From Gammaproteobacteria bacterium (GTDB lineage: Bacteria; Pseudomonadota; Gammaproteobacteria; Pseudomonadales; Pseudohongiellaceae): a stretch of 57,004 nt of DNA. The stretch is taken from contig SHZK01000017.1 of NCBI GenBank assembly GCA_009692305.1, forward strand, positions 1 to 57,004. The letters run 5' to 3'. This document shows positions 18,001-26,841 of this stretch, piece by piece. The first letter of the stretch is position 1. Each line of letters begins with the position of its first letter. Both the position numbers and the translations under genes were made by a program. Below the pieces are notes generated by a model that did not search any database, had not been told where the DNA came from, and worked only from the letters and a program-made list of their open reading frames with translations.

Positions 18001-18639
18001 CTAGTCCTTTCTGACCAGCACCTCTCCAACTTCCATGTCAATCGTTATGTGATGCTCGCCATCGCCTTCGTAATAGACATCAGCGCTGATAAAACTGCGC
18101 TCATTGTCAGCCTTGCTCTGCATACCGCGGATGGCCGCATCACCGACGCCAGTTGATAGGTGGATATCAGCGAAGGCGGCCTCGATGACATTGACCCGCA
18201 CCGATCCGACCCCAATTTCCATGTCCAGACTATTTTCCAATTTTTCTATCTGCACGTCCCCCACACCGAGACTGATTGTCATAGCCAGATGACGAGGCAC
18301 CTGCACGATCCAGTGCTGCGTAACATCGTGCACATCAATGCCCAGAAACAAAGTGGTTGCCGATTGATTGGTAGCCAACTCGATTGCATCCACGGACCCG
18401 GCTCTTAAGCCGAACAAGCGCCGTTCCGCTTCCAGCGAGATCTCCACCTGAAGCTGTTGGCTGTCAACGATTTCAATCTCCAGTTCGCCAATGGATATAT
18501 TCAATTCCAGTGTCGCCAAATCGGCGACGTCAAACTGTTGCTGGATAGTCTTGTTGGAAGCAGCCAGTGCTGAAGAAGCCATCAAGGACAGACTGATAAA
18601 ACTTGCCAGTGTGTAATAGCATCTGCTGAGTGTGAGCAT
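18001..18639 (-). CDS. Exported DUF4097-like beta-repeat protein
   Basis: This 212-residue protein has a signal peptide (YYTLASFISLSLMASSALAA) and a mature part of short repeated beta strands of the pattern xDxxxGxxxI: LELNISIGELEIEI, MTISLGVGDVQIEKL, DMEIGVGSVRVNVI, IHLSTGVGDAAIRG and ITIDMEVGEVLVRKD. This is the strand-turn pattern of DUF4097/putative adhesin-like beta-helical proteins, usually periplasmic or surface-exposed and of unknown function. The ATG at 18639 starts the signal peptide; a longer frame to 18720 adds an arginine-rich stretch and is less likely. It stands alone between the antiporter and uup. It ends with TAG. Family assignment rests on repeat pattern rather than a recognised homologue. 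Confidence 0.62.
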   Translation of the reverse strand: MLTLSRCYYTLASFISLSLMASSALAASNKTIQQQFDVADLATLELNISIGELEIEIVDSQQLQVEISLEAERRLFGLRAGSVDAIELATNQSATTLFLGIDVHDVTQHWIVQVPRHLAMTISLGVGDVQIEKLENSLDMEIGVGSVRVNVIEAAFADIHLSTGVGDAAIRGMQSKADNERSFISADVYYEGDGEHHITIDMEVGEVLVRKD

Positions 18640-18804
18640 GATCAAAGTTCTTCTGCGGTGGCGCCATTGGAAAAGTATAGACAGTCGCGGCTCCCAAAAG
18701 AGAGCTCGCACTATTGTCATGATATCGTAGACGTTGGAGACTTTAGAAAGGTTACAGAGAGGGGCTGCAGTCAGACAGGCGTTGCCAGCAATGCCTTGCA
18801 GGCA

Positions 18805-20718
18805 TTAGTTGCTTTCTAGCTGCTCCCAGCGTTGGTAGGCTGTCTGCAATTGCAGTTGCACGTCCGCCAATTGCTTTAAAGTGCCCTGGATCAGCTTGCT
18901 ATCCTTGCCATAGAAATCCGGCGAAGAAATTGTCGTTTGCAATGCAGTTTGCTGCAGTTCCAATTGTTCGATGAGTTTGGTTAGCGTCTCCAGCTCGCGC
19001 TGCTCTTTATGGGAAAGCTTGCGCGCTTTCGCAGTTGGAGTTGAGCTGCCTGGTGCGCGCTCCGCTGCCTTGTTATTGCCTACTGTGGTTTTGGGTTTGG
19101 TCTGCCCAGTCGTATCACGCTCCGCACCGGCCAGGGAACCGCCCTTGCTGGCCCAGTCTGTGTAACCACCTACATATTCCTGCACGCCGCCCTCACCATC
19201 CAGCACCATGATGCTGGTAACAACATTGTCCATAAATTGGCGATCGTGGCTCACCAGCAGCACTGTGCCGTCAAACTTCATCAACAATTCTTCGAGTAAT
19301 TCCAAGGTTTCGATATCGAGGTCATTGGTTGGCTCGTCGAGTACCAGGACGTTGGCTGGTTTGCTGAACACCTTGGCGAGTATCGCGCGATTCTGCTCGC
19401 CACCAGAAAGCGCCTTCGCAGGGGTGCGAATCCGATCTGGGGTAAACAGAAACTCGTTCAAATAGGTTATCGCGTGTTTGCGCTTGCCGTGGATTTCGAT
19501 GTACTCCTGCCCACCGCAAATATTGTCAATCAGATTTTTTTCCGGATCCAGCTGCACGCGCAGCTGATCGAAATAGGCTACTTCCAGTTTCGTGCCGAGT
19601 TTTACCTGGCCGGATGTGGGCTCGAGCTGACCAAGGATAATTTTCAGCAATGTGGATTTGCCAGCGCCATTCGCACCCACCAGTCCAATGCGATCACCAC
19701 GCATTATGGTCGTGGTTAACTTGTCCACGACGAGATTGTCACCGAAACGGTGACTGACGTTAATGAGTTCAGCGACGATCTTGCCGGAGTTGGCTGCAGC
19801 CTGCACCTTGAAGGTAGCGCTACCCGCGATCACCCGGCGTTCGCTGCGCTCGCGGCGCAAGGCTTCCAGTGCGCGTACACGTCCTTCATTGCGCGTGCGT
19901 CTGGCCTTGATCCCTTGCCTGATCCACACTTCTTCTTCGGCCAGCTTCTTGTCGAATAGTTTATTGGCCGTTTCCTCTGCCGCCAGTTGCTGGGCACGAA
20001 ACTCGAGAAAGCGCTCGAACGAACCATCAAACTGGTACAGATGGCCCCGGTCCAACTCGACGATGCTGGTTGCAATGTTTTGCAGGAATGTTCGATCGTG
20101 GGTAACCAACAGGATTGCACCGCTATAATCCTGCAATTGCCGCTCCAGCCACTCGATAGCAAGAATGTCCAGATGGTTGGTCGGTTCGTCCAGCAACAGC
20201 AACTCAGGCTCGGTCACCAGCGCGCGGGCTAGCGCCACACGTTTACGCCAGCCACCGGAAAGTTCGGACATTAGTTGATCTGCGGGCAGTTGCAGTTGAC
20301 TAATGACTGTGTCGACTTTCTGCCCAAGACTCCAGCCGTGTTTCGCTTCGAGCTGATTCTGCACACGCTCGAGTTGTTGCAGATTTTCGTCCCGATAGTC
20401 TGCTGTGAGGTGATGGTACTGCTTCAGCAGTTCGCCGATTTCGGCCAAACCACCGGCAACCATGTCATACACTGTCTTATCGCTGCCTTCTGGCAGGTTC
20501 TGTTCTAACCAAGCTACCTTCACTCCTGGGCGTAACCAGCGCTCGCCACTGTCTGGATACACATTGCCTGCAATCATCTTCATCAAGGTAGTTTTGCCGG
20601 CGCCATTGCGCCCTAACAATCCAATCTTGTCACCCTTCTTGACCGTGAAGTCCACTTCATCCAGCAGGATATGGGTACCGAAATTAAGTGAAGCCTTGTC
20701 GAGTCGAATTAATGGCAT
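18805..20718 (-). CDS. uup: ABC-F ATPase Uup
   Basis: Uup is a soluble ABC-F protein with two ATPase domains that acts on ribosomes/translation and affects precise transposon excision. Domain 1 has Walker A GRNGAGKTTL, signature SELSGGWRKR and Walker B LLLLDEPTNHLD; domain 2 has GANGAGKSTL, KALSGGEQNR and VLVLDEPTNDLD. The inter-domain linker (FLEFRAQQLAAEETANKLFDKK...EVWIRQG) is rich in charged residues. A C-terminal charged coiled coil (KLSHKEQRELETLTKLIEQLE ... QRWEQLESN), preceded by a low-complexity Ser/Thr/Ala stretch, distinguishes Uup from other ABC-F members. The ATG at 20718 (MPLIRLDKASLNFG) matches the family start; a TTG at 20763 would extend by 15 residues. It follows the helicase gene on the same strand with about 70 bases between, suggesting one transcript. 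Confidence 0.93.
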   Translation of the reverse strand: MPLIRLDKASLNFGTHILLDEVDFTVKKGDKIGLLGRNGAGKTTLMKMIAGNVYPDSGERWLRPGVKVAWLEQNLPEGSDKTVYDMVAGGLAEIGELLKQYHHLTADYRDENLQQLERVQNQLEAKHGWSLGQKVDTVISQLQLPADQLMSELSGGWRKRVALARALVTEPELLLLDEPTNHLDILAIEWLERQLQDYSGAILLVTHDRTFLQNIATSIVELDRGHLYQFDGSFERFLEFRAQQLAAEETANKLFDKKLAEEEVWIRQGIKARRTRNEGRVRALEALRRERSERRVIAGSATFKVQAAANSGKIVAELINVSHRFGDNLVVDKLTTTIMRGDRIGLVGANGAGKSTLLKIILGQLEPTSGQVKLGTKLEVAYFDQLRVQLDPEKNLIDNICGGQEYIEIHGKRKHAITYLNEFLFTPDRIRTPAKALSGGEQNRAILAKVFSKPANVLVLDEPTNDLDIETLELLEELLMKFDGTVLLVSHDRQFMDNVVTSIMVLDGEGGVQEYVGGYTDWASKGGSLAGAERDTTGQTKPKTTVGNNKAAERAPGSSTPTAKARKLSHKEQRELETLTKLIEQLELQQTALQTTISSPDFYGKDSKLIQGTLKQLADVQLQLQTAYQRWEQLESN

Positions 20719-20790
20719 GGGTTTATACGCGGCTGCGGTTGTGGTTGCCCGCTGTGCGGTCAATGAGTGGTCTGGATTCCAGCAAGCTGA

Positions 20791-22785
20791 CTAATGTGGT
20801 GACTTCGGTACGCGGCGTTTGCCAACGTTCTTCTGGTCCTTGCTGCGCTTTTTCTTGGGCTTGGTATCGGCCTCGCCGAAACTTGGTCGAGTCTTGCCCC
20901 TGTCACTGTCCTTTTCCCAATCTTTTTTGGGCGTGCCTTTGTCAGCAGCGAAGGCTTTGCCCTTGTGTTTGGGCTGGTCTTCCCGTGGGAATTTGCCCGG
21001 TCGTGATTTGCTGATCTCGGGCTCCTGCCCGATTCGAGAAATACTTAGGGTCTTGCCAACCACCCAAATTTTCTTCAGGTCTCTGAAAATTTCTTCTGGC
21101 ATGCCCTGCGGCAAATCGATTGTGCTGTAGTCATCATAAATATTGATGCGGCCGATGTCCTTGCTGTCCAGTCCAGCCTCGTTGGCAATAGCACCGACAA
21201 TATTGCCCGGCATCACGTTGTGCGCATGCCCAACCTCAATGCGAAAGCGTTCCATACCCTTGTCTGGATAACCATCGTCTTTGCGTGGCGGGCGTCGTTC
21301 CCCTCGTTCCGCTGGAGCGCGTTCCCGTGAAGTGTGTTCACCTGAGCGTTCATCCTCTCGGTCTGCGCGCTTGCGCCCCTGCTCACGACTCTGATCGCGA
21401 TCGCGTGCACCTCGAGCCGGTTGTTCTTCTTTGACCCAGCTGCGATCAATCTTAGGCAAGGGCTTGTGCTGCAATAGCAGCGGCGCATCGCCTTGCAACA
21501 GGCGCGCGAGAGCTGCGGCAATCTCAATGGCGGGCACATTGTGCTCTTGCTGATATTGTTCGATTATCTGGCTGAATTGTTTCAGATCTTCAGCACCCAG
21601 AGTATCTGTTATAGATTGCTTGAACTGAGCAATGCGCTTGTCGTTGATGACTTCAGTGGATGGCAACTCCATCATTTCAATTTTGCTGCCGGTGGCGCGC
21701 TCTACGGCACCCAGCAAGCGTTTCTCGCGCGGGGCTACGAACAGGATCGCGTCACCATGTCTGCCGGCACGGCCGGTGCGACCAATGCGATGAATGTATG
21801 CCTCCACGTCGTATGGAATGTCGTAGTTAATAACGTGACTGATGCGTTCCACATCCAGTCCACGCGCGGCAACGTCGGTGGCCACCAGAATGTCCAACTT
21901 GCCTTTCTTCAATTGATCGATGGTGCGCTCCCGTTGTGCCTGAGGCACATCACCATTGAGCGCAGTCGCAGCGAAGCCTCGCGCCGACAATTTTTCAGCA
22001 AGCTCGACGGTTGCGATACGCGTGCGCACAAACACGATCATGCCGTCGAAAGTTTCCGCTTCCAGAATTCGCGTCAGCGCATCCAGCTTATGCATGCCAC
22101 TCACTGGCCAGAACCGTTGCCGTATCAAGTCAGCGGTCGCCTTTTTCACCTGAATCGTGACCTGTTCGGCATTGTTCAGGTGTTGCGTTGCAATGCGCCG
22201 CACTTCATTGGGCATGGTCGCGGAGAACAGGGCGATCTGGCGCTTGGGTGGAGTCTGCTGCAGGATCCATTCCACGTCGTCGATGAAACCCATGCGCAGC
22301 ATTTCATCGGCTTCATCCAGCACTAGGGTAGTAAGTTTTTCCAGTTTGAGAGTGCCACGGCGCATATGGTCCATGACCCGACCCGGCGTGCCAACTACTA
22401 CGTGGACTCCGCGTTTCAGGGCGCGTATCTGGCCGCTGTAATCCTGTCCGCCGTAGACCGGCAATACATGAAAGCCTTTGATATGGCTGGCATAGGTTTG
22501 AAAAGCTTCGGCCACCTGAATGGCCAGTTCCCGCGTCGGCGTCAGTACCAGCACCTGCGGATCTTGCTGCTTAAGGTCCAGCTTGCACAGCACCGGTAAG
22601 GCGAATGCAGCGGTCTTGCCGGTCCCGGTCTGGGCCTGTCCCAACACGTCCCTTCCCGCCAGTAGCAAGGGTATGGTCTGCGCCTGAATCGGAGATGGCG
22701 TCTCATAGCCCAGGTCGCGTACTGCTTGCAGCACAGGAGCGGTCAGTTGTAGCTGGTCGAAGGCAATTACCGTCTCGGAGGTCAT
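20791..22785 (-). CDS. deaD: DEAD-box ATP-dependent RNA helicase DeaD/CsdA
   Basis: This 664-residue helicase unwinds RNA in ribosome assembly and mRNA turnover, typically important in the cold. Motifs in order: Q motif YETPSPIQAQTIPLL, I AQTGTGKTAAF, Ia PTRELAIQ, II VLDEADEML, III SATMP, V ATDVAARGLD and VI HRIGRTGRAGR. After the helicase core comes a helical region, an acidic/basic low-complexity segment near residues 440-500 (repeats of RD, RE and ER), and the DbpA-like RNA-binding domain (RFRIEVGHAHNVMPGNIVGA ... KKIWVVGKTLSISRI). A lysine-rich tail ends KKRSKDQKNVGKRR. This architecture is that of DeaD rather than the shorter RhlE or DbpA. It ends in TAG and is followed by uup. Confidence 0.94.
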   Translation of the reverse strand: MTSETVIAFDQLQLTAPVLQAVRDLGYETPSPIQAQTIPLLLAGRDVLGQAQTGTGKTAAFALPVLCKLDLKQQDPQVLVLTPTRELAIQVAEAFQTYASHIKGFHVLPVYGGQDYSGQIRALKRGVHVVVGTPGRVMDHMRRGTLKLEKLTTLVLDEADEMLRMGFIDDVEWILQQTPPKRQIALFSATMPNEVRRIATQHLNNAEQVTIQVKKATADLIRQRFWPVSGMHKLDALTRILEAETFDGMIVFVRTRIATVELAEKLSARGFAATALNGDVPQAQRERTIDQLKKGKLDILVATDVAARGLDVERISHVINYDIPYDVEAYIHRIGRTGRAGRHGDAILFVAPREKRLLGAVERATGSKIEMMELPSTEVINDKRIAQFKQSITDTLGAEDLKQFSQIIEQYQQEHNVPAIEIAAALARLLQGDAPLLLQHKPLPKIDRSWVKEEQPARGARDRDQSREQGRKRADREDERSGEHTSRERAPAERGERRPPRKDDGYPDKGMERFRIEVGHAHNVMPGNIVGAIANEAGLDSKDIGRINIYDDYSTIDLPQGMPEEIFRDLKKIWVVGKTLSISRIGQEPEISKSRPGKFPREDQPKHKGKAFAADKGTPKKDWEKDSDRGKTRPSFGEADTKPKKKRSKDQKNVGKRRVPKSPH

Positions 22786-23079
22786 GGCAGGCTCATTATT
22801 CAGTGGGGGGCGAAAAATCGATAAGAAACGGCTTATTTCGGGGCACGGTTTCAGGCGGACGCGGATAGTATCATGAATTTGCCTGCTTCAGGGCTGTTCA
22901 TTACTGCCCTGACACTGACTACCGGAGCGCTGTTAGCACCCAGCCAGTCGCTACCGTTGGGCTGCCATGGTGCCGCATCCGGACCAGCCGGCGGCGATTG
23001 TGACTATTTATTTGTGCATTTTTGCCGGAGGGAAATTCAGGCAGATGCCTGGTAGAGCAGACGGACGTCTGCCGGCAGC

Positions 23080-23799
23080 TTAGGTAGCGTCGTGAAAAAT
23101 AATGCCCATGGTGTGTCTATGTCCAGTACGGATGGTGGAAACGCCATGGCGTAATTTCATGCGATAGAAACCCCGCGTGCCCTGCGCGGGCCGATAATTC
23201 ACTGCAAACACTACGGCGTCGCCACGCTGCAGAGGCACCACGGTGGCCCGTGACTGCATCCGCGGACGTTGCTCCGTGAGTACAAATTCGCCGCCCTCAA
23301 AATCCGTTCCTAGTTCACTCAATAATATGGCAACCTGAAATGGAAACTGGTGCTCCCCATACAAATCCTGATGCAGGCAGTTATAATCACCCTCACCATA
23401 TTGCAACAGCAATGGTGTCGGACGCAGCTGTCCGGCCCCATGGCATCTCTGGATAAATTCGGCATGCTGTTCTGGAAATCTGGCGGCAACTCCCATGGAT
23501 TCGTTCCAGCGATTCGCGATTGGCATCAAGTGCAGATACAAGCTCGTGCGCAGCTGCTCCACCAGTGGCGGCAAGGGGTAGGAAAAGTACCTGTATTCAC
23601 CTCGACCATAACCATGCCGGGCCATGATGACCCGATTGCGAAAGTTTGCGTCGTTAGCGTACAGCGCCTGCGCCGTATGGCAGTCGTGCTCCGACAATAG
23701 CGCAGCCAGTATCGTCCAGCCGCGCGCATCCAGATCTGTTTCGGCAGCACTCCAGTCGCAGGCATTGACATGTTTTGAAATCAGGGTCGGGGTACTCAT
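23080..23799 (-). CDS. 2-oxoglutarate/Fe(II) oxygenase of the PF09859 (Oxygenase-NA) family
   Basis: This 239-residue cytoplasmic oxygenase has the iron triad His143-x-Asp145 (NCLHQDLYGEH) and His218 (KLRHGVS), plus the 2-oxoglutarate arginine in STIRTGHRHTMG. Family blocks RVIMARHGYGRGEYRYFSYP, RWNESMGV and FVLTEQRPRMQSRA match the small bacterial family annotated as oxidising damaged (alkylated) DNA, a role I recall as a prediction rather than a demonstrated one. The ATG at 23799 gives the usual N-terminus; a GTG at 23817 would add six residues. The gene points toward deaD with about 290 bases between. No ada or alkB partner is adjacent, so a DNA-repair role is inferred from family membership only. 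Confidence 0.86.
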   Translation of the reverse strand: MSTPTLISKHVNACDWSAAETDLDARGWTILAALLSEHDCHTAQALYANDANFRNRVIMARHGYGRGEYRYFSYPLPPLVEQLRTSLYLHLMPIANRWNESMGVAARFPEQHAEFIQRCHGAGQLRPTPLLLQYGEGDYNCLHQDLYGEHQFPFQVAILLSELGTDFEGGEFVLTEQRPRMQSRATVVPLQRGDAVVFAVNYRPAQGTRGFYRMKLRHGVSTIRTGHRHTMGIIFHDAT

Positions 23800-23905
23800 G
23801 GATGCCAATATTGCCACGCCATGGCATTGAGTGATACCGTCCCTTCGCTGTGTATACTGCTGCTAAGCAATTGTTATACGCAGTTGTTGCCAACAGTACT
23901 TTTAA

Positions 23906-24244
23906 ACAACAGTAGTACCCTATCGTCGTTGCCAGTTTAGCCGGTGTCTTGTTCATCGATATTACAAGCTGGAAGAATTTCGCAAGAACCCGGACATTAA
24001 TCTGGTGTTTTCAGACATCATTATGCCCGGCGGCATGACCGGCATCGAGATGGCACGCAAGATTCTGGAGATCAACCCGCGGATGCCGATTCTGCTGGCG
24101 ACTGGGTACACCGAAAAAATGCTGAAAGATCGCATCGAAGACATGGGCAACGTGGTGTGTATACCGAAGCCCTACGACACTTTAAAACTTCTCGGTATGA
24201 TTAACGACATGATGCGCAGGAAAACCGGCAGCGCCAGCAACTAA
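23906..24244 (+). pseudogene. Response-regulator receiver domain remnant, N-terminus missing
   Basis: The translated segment carries the second half of a CheY-like receiver: LVFSDIIMPGGMTGIEMA with the phospho-acceptor aspartate, PILLATGYTEKML with the switch threonine, and CIPKPYDTLKLLGMIN with the conserved lysine. The first beta strand and acidic pair that bind magnesium, roughly 45 residues, are absent: upstream the frame runs through unrelated sequence to TAA at 23903-23905, and no ribosome site or good start precedes KLEEFRKNPDINLVFSD. The style matches receivers at the ends of hybrid histidine kinases, so this looks like the 3' end of a deleted kinase gene. A short product starting at the GTG at 24005 is possible but would not fold as a receiver. 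Confidence 0.75.
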
Positions 24245-24322
24245 GCGGCAAGCGTCTTGGCAGTTGTACGCTTCCTTAATGAATGAATTCGGCCGCAGCC
24301 AACCTATGTCACGAGGTGCTCC

Positions 24323-25564
24323 ATGAAAACATTATCCCTGTCGCGTCGTCGATTCTTGCAAGCCAGCGGTGCTGCCGCCGTCTGGGTACCCACTGCGGTC
24401 GTTGGTTATACCGCACAGGAGATGCGCGGGTTTTACAGCAACGGCCAGATGACTGTAAACGTCTCGAAATGGGAACTGGACACGCCGGCCCTGTGTGTCG
24501 ATCTTGATCTGCTGGAAGCAAACCTGGACAAGATGGCGCAGACCATGGCGCAGAACGGCATCGCCAGCAGACCCCACGGCAAAACTCATAAATGTCCAAC
24601 CATTGCCCGCATGCAAATGGAGCGGGGCTCGGTCGGTATCTGCACCGCCAAAGTCAGTGAAGCCGAGGTGATGTTTGACAACGGCATCGATCGCATCCTT
24701 AACACCACCGGCAATGTCACTGCCACCAAGATCAACCGCGCCATGAACCTGCGCCAGCGCTGTCCCGGCTTTATCCAGGCCACAGATGCTGCGGCCAACG
24801 CGCGCCTGCTGTCGGCAGCCGCAGTCTCGAAAGGGATCGTTGCCGATGTGGTCGTGGATGTAGATCCCGGCATTCAGCGCACCGGCACGGCGTTCGGCCA
24901 ACCGGCACTGGAGTTGGCGCAACTGGTGGACCAGTTACCAGGACTGAATTTTATAGGCATGCTGTGCTATGACGCAGGGTCGCAACACGTGGCCGGCTTT
25001 GACCTGCGCAAGGCGCAAACCCTGGAGCGCATGAGCGCCGCCACCGACACCTTCGACCTGATGCAAAGGGCTGGTCTGAATACTGAAATCTTCAGTGGCG
25101 GCGGTACCGGCACCTATAACATCGATCATTGGGTACGCGGGCTCACCGACGTCCAGGTCGGCAGCTATATCTTTATGGACGCGCAGTACCTGGCTATCGG
25201 CGGCGCAACCGACACCGTCAGTTATTCCGATTTCCATGCGTCATTAACGATCATGACTACGGTATTGAATGATCAGCATGAAGGGCGCGCCACCTCCGAC
25301 GCAGGCGCCAAAGCCTGCACGATCAACCAGCCCTGGCCCATCATCAAAGGTGAGTCAGGCATGAGCTATCGCTCAACTTCAGACGAATTTGGCACGATCC
25401 TGTATGAAGACTCTCCTTCACGCCAGTATAAGGTCGGAGACAAACTGGAGCTTATCGTGTCCCATTGTGATCCGGTCGTGAATCTGTATGACCAGCTTTA
25501 TGTGATCAAGGATGATACGGTGGTCGCGATTTGGCCGATCTCGGCACGGGGCATGTCAGCGTAA
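24323..25564 (+). CDS. Tat-exported DSD1/D-threonine aldolase-like PLP enzyme
   Basis: This 413-residue protein has a twin-arginine signal (SRRRFLQASGAAAVWVPTAV), so it is probably exported folded to the periplasm with PLP bound. The rest is a fold-type III PLP enzyme: LDTPALCVDLDLLEANL near residue 52, the PLP lysine in RPHGKTHKCP (Lys87), ADVVVDVDPGIQRTG, the phosphate-binding SGGGTGTYN near residue 260, and the C-terminal metal-binding SHCDPVVNLYDQ (His381, Asp383) found in D-threonine aldolase and D-serine dehydratase. Relatives cleave D-threonine-type beta-hydroxy amino acids or dehydrate D-serine; which applies is unknown. A serine hydrolase gene starts 23 bases after its stop. A PLP enzyme carrying a Tat signal is uncommon and suggests periplasmic D-amino-acid turnover. 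Confidence 0.86.
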   Translation: MKTLSLSRRRFLQASGAAAVWVPTAVVGYTAQEMRGFYSNGQMTVNVSKWELDTPALCVDLDLLEANLDKMAQTMAQNGIASRPHGKTHKCPTIARMQMERGSVGICTAKVSEAEVMFDNGIDRILNTTGNVTATKINRAMNLRQRCPGFIQATDAAANARLLSAAAVSKGIVADVVVDVDPGIQRTGTAFGQPALELAQLVDQLPGLNFIGMLCYDAGSQHVAGFDLRKAQTLERMSAATDTFDLMQRAGLNTEIFSGGGTGTYNIDHWVRGLTDVQVGSYIFMDAQYLAIGGATDTVSYSDFHASLTIMTTVLNDQHEGRATSDAGAKACTINQPWPIIKGESGMSYRSTSDEFGTILYEDSPSRQYKVGDKLELIVSHCDPVVNLYDQLYVIKDDTVVAIWPISARGMSA

Positions 25565-25587
25565 TTTCACTTTCAGGAGCTATAACG

Positions 25588-26778
25588 ATGCAACATCCGC
25601 TGCGTGCAGTCGCTTTGTTCAGTCTGGTTTTAACCGGACTATTGCAAATCACATTCGCCCAGGAACGCTGGCTCGACCCCGCAACAGACGCACAATCTAT
25701 TGCCAGCGGTGGGCAGCGTGACGGTGCCGGCACCGATTCCCAGATTATCCAGTATCGCAACTGGGCGGCCTTCTCTCCTACCCGCACCATTCATGCCGGC
25801 GATCACACCTTTACCCTGCCAAAGCAGGAACGTGATTTCACCGAGTTCCGCTACCAGGTAGACGGAACCCAATTCTCCGTAGACGACTTCATGCGCGAGG
25901 CCCACGTGGGTGGCCTGCTGGTACTCAAGGATGGCGTCATCACGCTGGAGCGCTATGGCTTCGGCAATACCGAAAACAGTCTGTGGGTTTCATTCTCAAT
26001 GGCGAAATCAGTAACTTCCATGCTGCTGGGCGCTGCAATTGCGGATGGTTACATTCGTAGTGTCGATGAAAAGGTCACGGATTACCTGCCGCTGTTGCGC
26101 GATACCTCCTATGCCGATGCCACCTTGAAAGACGTATTGCAGATGGCCTCCGGCACGCAGTGGAATGAAGATTACACTGACCCGAACAATGACGTCTTCA
26201 ACTACCCAAGTTCGAATGTGGTGGAGCTACTGAATTTCCTTGGCAAGAAAGCACCAATAAACCAGCCTGGCACCACCTTTAATTACAACACTGGCGAAAC
26301 TGATCTGGTCGGCGCCTTAGTTCGCGCTGCCATCGGCAACAATTTATCCACCTATCTTGAAACCAAAATCTGGCAACCCTTCGGCATGGAGAGCGACGCC
26401 AACTGGGCGACCCATGGCAACGGCGGCGGAGAACGCGGCGGCTGCTGCATCAATGCCAATTTACGCGACTATGGTCGACTCGGGCTGTTCGCGATGAATG
26501 GTGGCGTGCTCGCGGATGGTACGCAAGTACTGCCAGCAAACTGGATGCACGAGGCAACCAGCCCCTCACCTGCTAACGAAGGTTATGGCTATTTGTGGTG
26601 GCTCAGTGGTGAAGGCGTATTTCGCGCCAGTGGCATCTATGGTCAAGGCATCTATATCAATCCAGCACAAGATCTGGTGATCGTAGTGCTGAGCGCGTGG
26701 CCGGTCGCCACCGGCGGCACCTATGGTCGCCATCGCGGCGCCCTGTTTAGCGCCATCGATGCGACCCTGAGCGATTGA
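25588..26778 (+). CDS. Exported serine hydrolase (class C beta-lactamase/penicillin-binding-like)
   Basis: This 396-residue protein begins with a signal peptide (LRAVALFSLVLTGLLQITFA, cleaved before QERW) and continues as a beta-lactamase-family serine hydrolase. The SxxK nucleophile is SMAKS (Ser137, Lys140), followed by LKDVLQMASGTQWNEDY, the YNTGETDLVGAL block supplying the catalytic Tyr, and YGYLWWL near the C-terminus. Relatives are esterases, D-aminopeptidases or carboxypeptidases acting outside the cytoplasm. The ATG at 25588 has AGGAG about eight bases upstream; an earlier in-frame start overlapping the previous gene lacks a ribosome site. Placement directly behind a periplasmic D-amino-acid-type enzyme would fit cleavage of D-residue-containing peptides or peptidoglycan fragments, which is inference. 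Confidence 0.87.
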   Translation: MQHPLRAVALFSLVLTGLLQITFAQERWLDPATDAQSIASGGQRDGAGTDSQIIQYRNWAAFSPTRTIHAGDHTFTLPKQERDFTEFRYQVDGTQFSVDDFMREAHVGGLLVLKDGVITLERYGFGNTENSLWVSFSMAKSVTSMLLGAAIADGYIRSVDEKVTDYLPLLRDTSYADATLKDVLQMASGTQWNEDYTDPNNDVFNYPSSNVVELLNFLGKKAPINQPGTTFNYNTGETDLVGALVRAAIGNNLSTYLETKIWQPFGMESDANWATHGNGGGERGGCCINANLRDYGRLGLFAMNGGVLADGTQVLPANWMHEATSPSPANEGYGYLWWLSGEGVFRASGIYGQGIYINPAQDLVIVVLSAWPVATGGTYGRHRGALFSAIDATLSD

Positions 26779-26841
26779 TTGATCTACCAGTATGGCAATA
26801 CCAGGCTTTAGTTAACCGCCTCCAACGCAGAGGAAACAATA

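Noticed and set aside
21493..22326. 277-codon plus-strand frame
   Set aside because: It is antisense to the unmistakable DEAD-box helicase coding sequence and has no family features.
22873..23055. 60-codon frame with a hydrophobic, signal-like N-terminus between deaD and the oxygenase gene
   Set aside because: No ribosome site before the ATG and the C-terminal part looks random; not enough to call a secreted peptide.
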